Shown here: piece by piece, positions 5,648 to 8,878 of the stretch
Layout of the letters: every line of letters starts with the position of its first letter
Position numbering within the stretch: the first letter of the stretch is position 1
Assembly (NCBI GenBank): GCA_036375895.1
Contig: DASVBJ010000027.1
Location: 1 to 8,878 of the forward strand
DNA length: 8,878 nucleotides
DNA from: DASVBJ01 sp036375895
GTDB lineage: Bacteria; Actinomycetota; Actinomycetes; JACCUZ01
Direction: 5' to 3'
The notes under the pieces: generated by a model
Told to the model about the DNA's origin: nothing
The model's database searches: none
What the model saw: only the letters and a program-made list of their open reading frames with translations
Position numbers and translations under genes: made by a program

Positions 5648-6640
5648 ATGGGCAAGAAGGCCGCCCGCCGCCGCAGCGCCGCCGCCCGACCGTCGAGCCC
5701 GGGGCCGTCCGGCCAGGGGCCGTCGGGCCAGGGCGAGGTGCCCGTCGTCGCTGGGCGCGAGCCGTGTCCGTGCGGGTCCGGGCGCCGGTACAAGGCCTGC
5801 CACGGCCGCGCCGCCGGTGCGGCGGCCGAGGCGTTCGTGGCCCGGCCGTTCGAGGGCCTCGCCGGTGAGTGCGACTGGGTCGCCCTACGGGAGATCGTGC
5901 CCGCGGCCACCGCCGAGCTCACCCTCACCGGCGAGCACGCCGGCCGGGGCGTCACCCTCGCGACCGTGCTGCCGATGGCCTGGCCGGGTCTGGTGCGCCA
6001 GGACGGCGCGGTCTACGTCGGGCTGCAGGTGCCCGGCGGCTCCGGCGACGCGAGCCGGGACGTCGCCGACGCGCTGCTGCAGGCCCTCGCGGCCGAGCCG
6101 GGGACGCCCATCGCGCCCGGTGCCTTGCCCGGTCCGGGCCCGCGCCTGCAGGACCTGCTCGACCCCTCGGCGCCGCTCGACGTACGCGTCCACCAGGGCT
6201 TCGACTTCTGGCTGGACGGCGTGGAGGAGCGCACCCCCGAGGTCGTCGCGTCCATGGAGCGGGCCAACGAGGCGGTCGTGCCGACGACCCGGCTCGGCTC
6301 GGTCGAGGCGGCCTACTGGTGCGACATTCGCGGCCGCAACCACCTGCGCTGGGTCATGCCGCACGAGGAGGACGCACTCCTGGACGCGATGGCCCGGCTG
6401 CACGCCGCGGACGCCGACCGGGTCGACGAGGGCAGCAGGTACGTCGGGTCGTTCCGCGCGCACGGCCTGCTCGTGCCGGTGTGGGACCTTGCGCCCGGCA
6501 CGCCCGCCGAGGCGCTGGAGGAGCCGGCCGCCGCGTTCGCCACGCGGCTGGCCGAGGCGCTCGCCGACACCTCGCCGCTCACCGACGCCCAGCGCCGGGC
6601 CCGGTCCGGTCTGCGCGGACGCCAGCTGACCCTGCGCTGA
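5648..6640 (+). CDS. SEC-C motif protein, DUF5926-like
   Basis: A 330-residue cytosolic protein. It starts with a basic, low-complexity tail (MGKKAARRRS, then a PSGQG tandem at about 20-29). The SEC-C zinc motif follows in EPCPCGSGRRYKACHG, with ligands C40, C42, C51 and H52, the same C-x-C-x8-C-H set found at the end of SecA. The remaining chain, from about RPFEGLAGECDWVALRE (66-82) to the C-terminus, resembles the actinobacterial DUF5926 family, whose members carry exactly this SEC-C plus RPFEGL-x-GECDWVALRE arrangement. SEC-C motifs bind zinc and in SecA contact SecB and ribosomes; the role of the DUF5926 proteins is not established to my knowledge. The ATG is preceded by AAGGAG. It probably forms its own transcription unit, with a -10-like element at 5602 and a hairpin directly after the stop codon. 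Confidence 0.85.
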   Translation: MGKKAARRRSAAARPSSPGPSGQGPSGQGEVPVVAGREPCPCGSGRRYKACHGRAAGAAAEAFVARPFEGLAGECDWVALREIVPAATAELTLTGEHAGRGVTLATVLPMAWPGLVRQDGAVYVGLQVPGGSGDASRDVADALLQALAAEPGTPIAPGALPGPGPRLQDLLDPSAPLDVRVHQGFDFWLDGVEERTPEVVASMERANEAVVPTTRLGSVEAAYWCDIRGRNHLRWVMPHEEDALLDAMARLHAADADRVDEGSRYVGSFRAHGLLVPVWDLAPGTPAEALEEPAAAFATRLAEALADTSPLTDAQRRARSGLRGRQLTLR

Positions 6641-6641
6641 T

Positions 6642-6673
6642 CCCGGCCGAGCGCGATCATCGCGGGGGCCGGG
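6642..6673 (+). terminator. hairpin terminator of the SEC-C gene
   Basis: Directly after the TGA, CCCGGCC (6642-6648) pairs with GGCCGGG (6667-6673). Inside it, CGCGA pairs with TCGCG around a TCA loop, with small unpaired segments between the two stems. There is no T-tract. The position suggests a factor-assisted or hairpin-only terminator. Confidence 0.5.
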
Positions 6674-6734
6674 GGCGTCCGGTCGTGACGCCGGCTGTGA
6701 CCGAAAATTGACCGGTTGTCTTGGCCCGAGATGG

Positions 6735-6762
6735 TTGCGCGAGCACGCGCATCGGATATCGT
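6735..6762 (+). promoter_or_regulatory. promoter-like sequence ahead of the intergenic hairpin
   Basis: TTGCGC (6735-6740) and TATCGT (6757-6762) are separated by 16 bp and fit relaxed -35 and TAnnnT -10 patterns. The implied start near 6769 falls just before the perfect stem at 6771. No protein-coding gene follows on this strand before the convergent arginine deiminase gene, so any transcript would be non-coding. Confidence 0.4.
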
Positions 6763-6768
6763 GGCCGG

Positions 6769-6875
6769 CAGACCCGAGCGCTGCTGCATCCCCCGTCGGT
6801 TGCGCTCGGGTCCTTCCATTTCCGTTGCCCGGTAAGGCGATCGCTGCGGATTCCGTGGCTCCCGGGCGGCCCGGC
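6769..6875 (+). ncRNA. candidate small structured RNA with C-rich loop
   Basis: The core is a perfect 11-bp inverted repeat, GACCCGAGCGC (6771-6781) with GCGCTCGGGTC (6802-6812), enclosing a 20-nt loop that contains CCCCC. A promoter-like element ends 6 nt before the proposed 5' end. Downstream, weaker pairings can form (TCCG 6821-6824 with CGGA 6847-6850, or GCCCGG 6827-6832 with CCGGGC 6862-6867), and the GC hairpin at 6862-6874 could end the transcript. That gives roughly 105 nt and at least two hairpins. A C-rich-loop, two-hairpin design recalls the actinobacterial 6C RNA, but only the first loop is clearly C-rich and the neighbours differ from those I associate with 6C. The main alternative is a plain terminator for the flanking genes. 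The 3' end is a guess. Confidence 0.4.
6862..6874. terminator. short hairpin after the arginine deiminase gene
   Basis: CCGGG and CCCGG form a 5-bp stem around a CGG loop, 7 nt past the - strand stop codon of the deiminase gene. It could terminate that gene and, read on the other strand, the candidate RNA. The stem is short and lacks a T-tract. Confidence 0.3.
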
Positions 6876-6881
6876 GGATGA

Positions 6882-8081
6882 TCAGCCGTGCAGCGGCTGC
6901 CGGGCGACGGGGCAGGACATGCAGCGGGGGCCGCCCCGGCCGCTGCCCAGCTCGCTCCCGGCGATCGCGACGACCTCGATGCCGGCCTCCTCGAGGCGCT
7001 CGTTGGTCTCCACGTTCCGCTCGTAGGCGACGGCCAGCCGCGGCCCGATCGCCAGCGTGTTGTTCCCGTCGTCCCACTGCTCGCGCTCGGCGGTGATCGG
7101 GTCGAGCCCGGTGTCGATGACCCGCAGGGTGTCGATGCGCATCGCCTTCGCGGCCGCGACGAGGAACGGCTCGAGGCCGCTCACGTGCAGTCTCTCGTCG
7201 CTGTCGGTCACCGTGTAGGCGGCCAGGGTGTCGGCGATGTTCGGGTACATCACGACCGCGTCCCGGTCGACCATCGTGCACACGGTGTCCAGGTGCATGG
7301 TCGCGCGCTCCTGGGCGATCGGCACCGCCAGCACGGTGCTCGCCAGCCCCCGGTCGAAGACCCGGCGGGCCAGCCTCTCGACGCCGGCAGGCGTCGTACG
7401 CTCACCGACGCCCACGGCGAGCACGCCCGGCGCGAGCAGCAGCACGTCGCCGCCCTCGAGCGGCTCGAACTGCGGGCCGTAGACGTGCTCGGTGCCGGCG
7501 AACCGCGGGTGGTGGCGGTAGATCGCCCGGGTCAGCGTGGTCTCCCGCATGCGGGCCGGCATCGCCAGGCTGGTGACGGCGACCTCGTCACGGATCCACA
7601 CGCTCGAGTCACGGGTGAAGAGCAGGTTCGGCAGCGGGTCGATGACGAAGTCGTGCCGGTCCATGAACCGGTAGGTCAGGCCGCCGACCGGCGTCAGCTC
7701 CTCGTGCGCCAGGCCGGCCATCAGCACCGTGGCCAGGTCCTCCGGGTGCAGCCCGGCGAGGTAGGCGCCGACCGCGGTCCGCAGCGTCTCCCCGAGGCGC
7801 GGGTCGGCGAGGACCTCCGCGATCGACTCCTCGCGCGCGGCCGGCACCTCGAGCGCCTCGGCGAGCAGGTCGGCGAGGTAGAGCACCTCGACGTCGTGGT
7901 CGCGCAACGCCTGGGCGAACGCGTCGTGCTCGTCCTGCGCCCGCCCCACCCACGGGATGCCGTCGAAGAGCAGTTTGTCGTTGTTGCGTGGCGTGAGCCG
8001 CTTGAGCTCGTGACCCGGGCGGTGAAGCAGCACGGTGCGCAGCCGGCCGACCTCGCTGTCGGCGCCGTGGGGGGTGACCAT
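6882..8081 (-). CDS. arcA: arginine deiminase
   Basis: A 399-residue cytosolic guanidino-group hydrolase that converts L-arginine to citrulline and ammonia, the first step of the arginine deiminase pathway. The catalytic set known from the family is complete: D158 in LLFTRDSSVWI, E209 in LEGGDVLLL, H263 and D265 in MHLDTVCTM, and the nucleophile C387 in GGPRCMSCPVARQPL. The N-terminal GRLRTVLLHRPG and LLFDGIPWVGRAQDEHD are also typical, and the length agrees with the usual 400-420 residues. The start ATG at 8081 has TACGCT 6 nt upstream and no properly spaced Shine-Dalgarno sequence, suggesting leaderless translation. Ornithine carbamoyltransferase, carbamate kinase and an arginine/ornithine antiporter are not next to it; its close neighbour is the QueA-like gene 27 bp upstream. 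Without these partners in view, an ATP-yielding arc pathway is unproven, and citrulline or ammonia production may be the point. Confidence 0.95.
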   Translation of the reverse strand: MVTPHGADSEVGRLRTVLLHRPGHELKRLTPRNNDKLLFDGIPWVGRAQDEHDAFAQALRDHDVEVLYLADLLAEALEVPAAREESIAEVLADPRLGETLRTAVGAYLAGLHPEDLATVLMAGLAHEELTPVGGLTYRFMDRHDFVIDPLPNLLFTRDSSVWIRDEVAVTSLAMPARMRETTLTRAIYRHHPRFAGTEHVYGPQFEPLEGGDVLLLAPGVLAVGVGERTTPAGVERLARRVFDRGLASTVLAVPIAQERATMHLDTVCTMVDRDAVVMYPNIADTLAAYTVTDSDERLHVSGLEPFLVAAAKAMRIDTLRVIDTGLDPITAEREQWDDGNNTLAIGPRLAVAYERNVETNERLEEAGIEVVAIAGSELGSGRGGPRCMSCPVARQPLHG

Positions 8082-8087
8082 CCCCGA

Positions 8088-8093
8088 AGCGTA
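8088..8093 (-). promoter_or_regulatory. putative leaderless -10 element of arcA
   Basis: On the - strand, TACGCT fits TAnnnT fully and ends 6 nt before the ATG at 8081, so the transcript would begin at the start codon. The G-run in between is too close to act as a ribosome binding site. The -35 position shows no good match. Co-transcription from the QueA-like gene remains possible. Confidence 0.4.
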
Positions 8094-8108
8094 GCCGCGG
8101 CCGTCGAC

Positions 8109-8878
8109 CTAGCCACCTTGGCCGAACAGCAGAGCGCTGTCGCCGAACTCGTGCCACAGGTAGCGCTGCTCGAGGGCGGCGTCGTAGGCCCGGCGTACGA
8201 CGTCCGCCCCGACGACCGCCTCGAGTAGCAGCAGGTGCGACGCCTCCGGCTCGTGGAAGCCGGTCACCAGCCCGTCGACCACGCGCGGTGGCCGGTCCGG
8301 GCCGAGGACCAGGTCGGTCCAGCCCTCGCCGGGCCGCACCGAGCCGTCGGTCCCGGCCACGGTCTCCAGGGCGCGCACGACCGTCGTGCCGACCGCCACG
8401 ACCCGGCTGCCGCGGCGCCGGGCATCGGTGACGAGATCGGCGGTGTGGCGCGGCACGGCGAAGCGTTCGGCCGGCGGAGGCTCGTGCGCCTCCAGCGAGG
8501 AGACGCCACAGTGCAGCACGACCGGCGTCACGACCACGCCGGACGTGACCAGGTCGGTCACCAGGTCGCTGGTGAAGGGACGGCCGGCGCTGGGCATCTC
8601 GGCGCTGCCGGGGTGCCGGGCGAACACGGTCTGGTGGCTCTGCAGCGGCCAGCGGTCGTGCAGGTAGCCGTAGGCGATCGGCCGGCCGCGGCGGCCGAGG
8701 TACGCCATCACGCCGCCCTCCACGCCCGCGTCGGCCACCCAGAGGCGGCTGCCGGTCTCGACCGTGCGGTCGGGGAAGCCGGCGCGCAGGGCCAGGGTGA
8801 CGCCGTCCGGCAGCGTGACCCGCTCGCCGGCGGAGGCGTCACGGATCGGGCCGGTGCCGTCGGCCCGCCGCAGCTCGA
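8109..8878 (-). CDS. QueA-like protein (SAM:tRNA ribosyltransferase-isomerase family), 5' part outside the window
   Basis: The last 255 residues of a QueA-family protein; the reading frame runs past the right edge, so the N-terminus is missing. True QueA transfers and isomerises the ribosyl part of S-adenosylmethionine onto preQ1-tRNA to form epoxyqueuosine. Numbering from the first complete codon, the recognisable motifs are QTVFA (82-86), MPSAGRPFT (94-102), LHCGVSSLEAHEP (121-133), AVGTTVVRALE (161-171), GWTDLVLGP (185-193), VDGLVTGFHEPEASHLLLLEA (around 200-220) and RYLWHEFGDSALLF (238-251). Several differ from canonical QueA, which has APTAGLHFT, LHVG-x-GTF, TNFHLP-x-S and PLPPYI. The divergence matches an actinobacterial subfamily whose hosts often lack other queuosine genes, so the family call is firm but the reaction is not. 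It ends 27 bp before arcA on the same strand. No other queuosine gene is in the window. Confidence 0.82.
   Translation of the reverse strand, partial: ELRRADGTGPIRDASAGERVTLPDGVTLALRAGFPDRTVETGSRLWVADAGVEGGVMAYLGRRGRPIAYGYLHDRWPLQSHQTVFARHPGSAEMPSAGRPFTSDLVTDLVTSGVVVTPVVLHCGVSSLEAHEPPPAERFAVPRHTADLVTDARRRGSRVVAVGTTVVRALETVAGTDGSVRPGEGWTDLVLGPDRPPRVVDGLVTGFHEPEASHLLLLEAVVGADVVRRAYDAALEQRYLWHEFGDSALLFGQGG

Noticed and set aside
6769..6875. Firm assignment of the hairpin RNA to the 6C family
   Set aside because: Only the first loop is C-rich, with five rather than six C, and the neighbouring genes differ from the 6C contexts I know; a covariance-model search would be needed.
6721..7026. 101-codon + strand open frame starting in the SEC-C/arcA gap
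   Set aside because: It begins with a TTG, covers the promoter-like element and hairpin, and then runs antisense into arcA; no ribosome site or motif supports it.
6313..7281. - strand open frame spanning the end of the SEC-C gene, the gap and the end of arcA
   Set aside because: It overlaps both genes out of frame, is Arg-rich and would run through the intergenic hairpins.
6888..8228. 446-codon + strand open frame opposite arcA
   Set aside because: Mirror frame of arginine deiminase, which has all catalytic residues; the product is low-complexity and has no motif.
1..8878. Mobile elements, CRISPR arrays, tRNA or rRNA genes, phage genes
   Set aside because: None seen: no transposase or integrase motifs, no regularly spaced repeats, and no rRNA or tRNA-like segments were recognised.

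Overview
The window is very GC-rich, with strong G/C bias at third codon positions, GTG starts and compact intergenic gaps. Together with family-level matches (a SEC-C/DUF5926 protein, an RsbW-type single-domain ATPase, a QueA-like protein of the actinobacterial type), this points to a chromosome of a high-GC Actinomycetota bacterium. I cannot name the genus. There are no transposases, integrases, phage genes, CRISPR arrays, tRNAs or rRNAs. Most of the window is ordinary metabolic and housekeeping sequence.

Left part, all on the + strand (1-4038). The window opens inside galE (UDP-glucose 4-epimerase, N-terminus missing). A stand-alone cupin follows that matches the C-terminal domain of mannose-6-phosphate isomerase/ManC, then a GlcD/D-2-hydroxyglutarate-type FAD oxidoreductase, a glycerophosphodiester phosphodiesterase and a small RsbW-like HATPase. 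galE and the cupin suggest sugar-nucleotide supply. The HATPase is preceded by a sequence resembling a SigB/SigF-class promoter, which fits an anti-sigma-factor circuit. A bulged 11-bp hairpin at 4043-4068 closes this block.

Middle part (4084-6640). A - strand gene encodes a secreted protein with a clean signal peptide and eight cysteines after the predicted cleavage site. It has its own recognisable promoter and ribosome binding site. A small cysteine-containing cytosolic protein of unknown function is divergent to it. After that comes a SEC-C zinc-motif protein of the DUF5926 type on the + strand. The secreted and small genes are the least familiar coding part of the window.

Right part (6641-8878). 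A 241-bp convergent intergenic region holds a terminator-like hairpin for the SEC-C gene and then a promoter-like element. Just beyond that lies an isolated perfect 11-bp stem with a C-rich 20-nt loop, and another hairpin lies close to the end of the opposing gene. This could encode a small structured RNA and is the best candidate here for something undescribed. On the - strand are a complete arginine deiminase gene with all catalytic residues and, upstream of it, a QueA-like gene cut by the window edge. The QueA-like protein departs from several canonical QueA motifs, so it may not act in queuosine synthesis.

Several starts (1339, 2649, 5095 and the arginine deiminase start at 8081) have a -10-like hexamer only 6-7 nt upstream and no convincing Shine-Dalgarno sequence. 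That is the pattern expected for leaderless transcripts, which are common in Actinomycetota.
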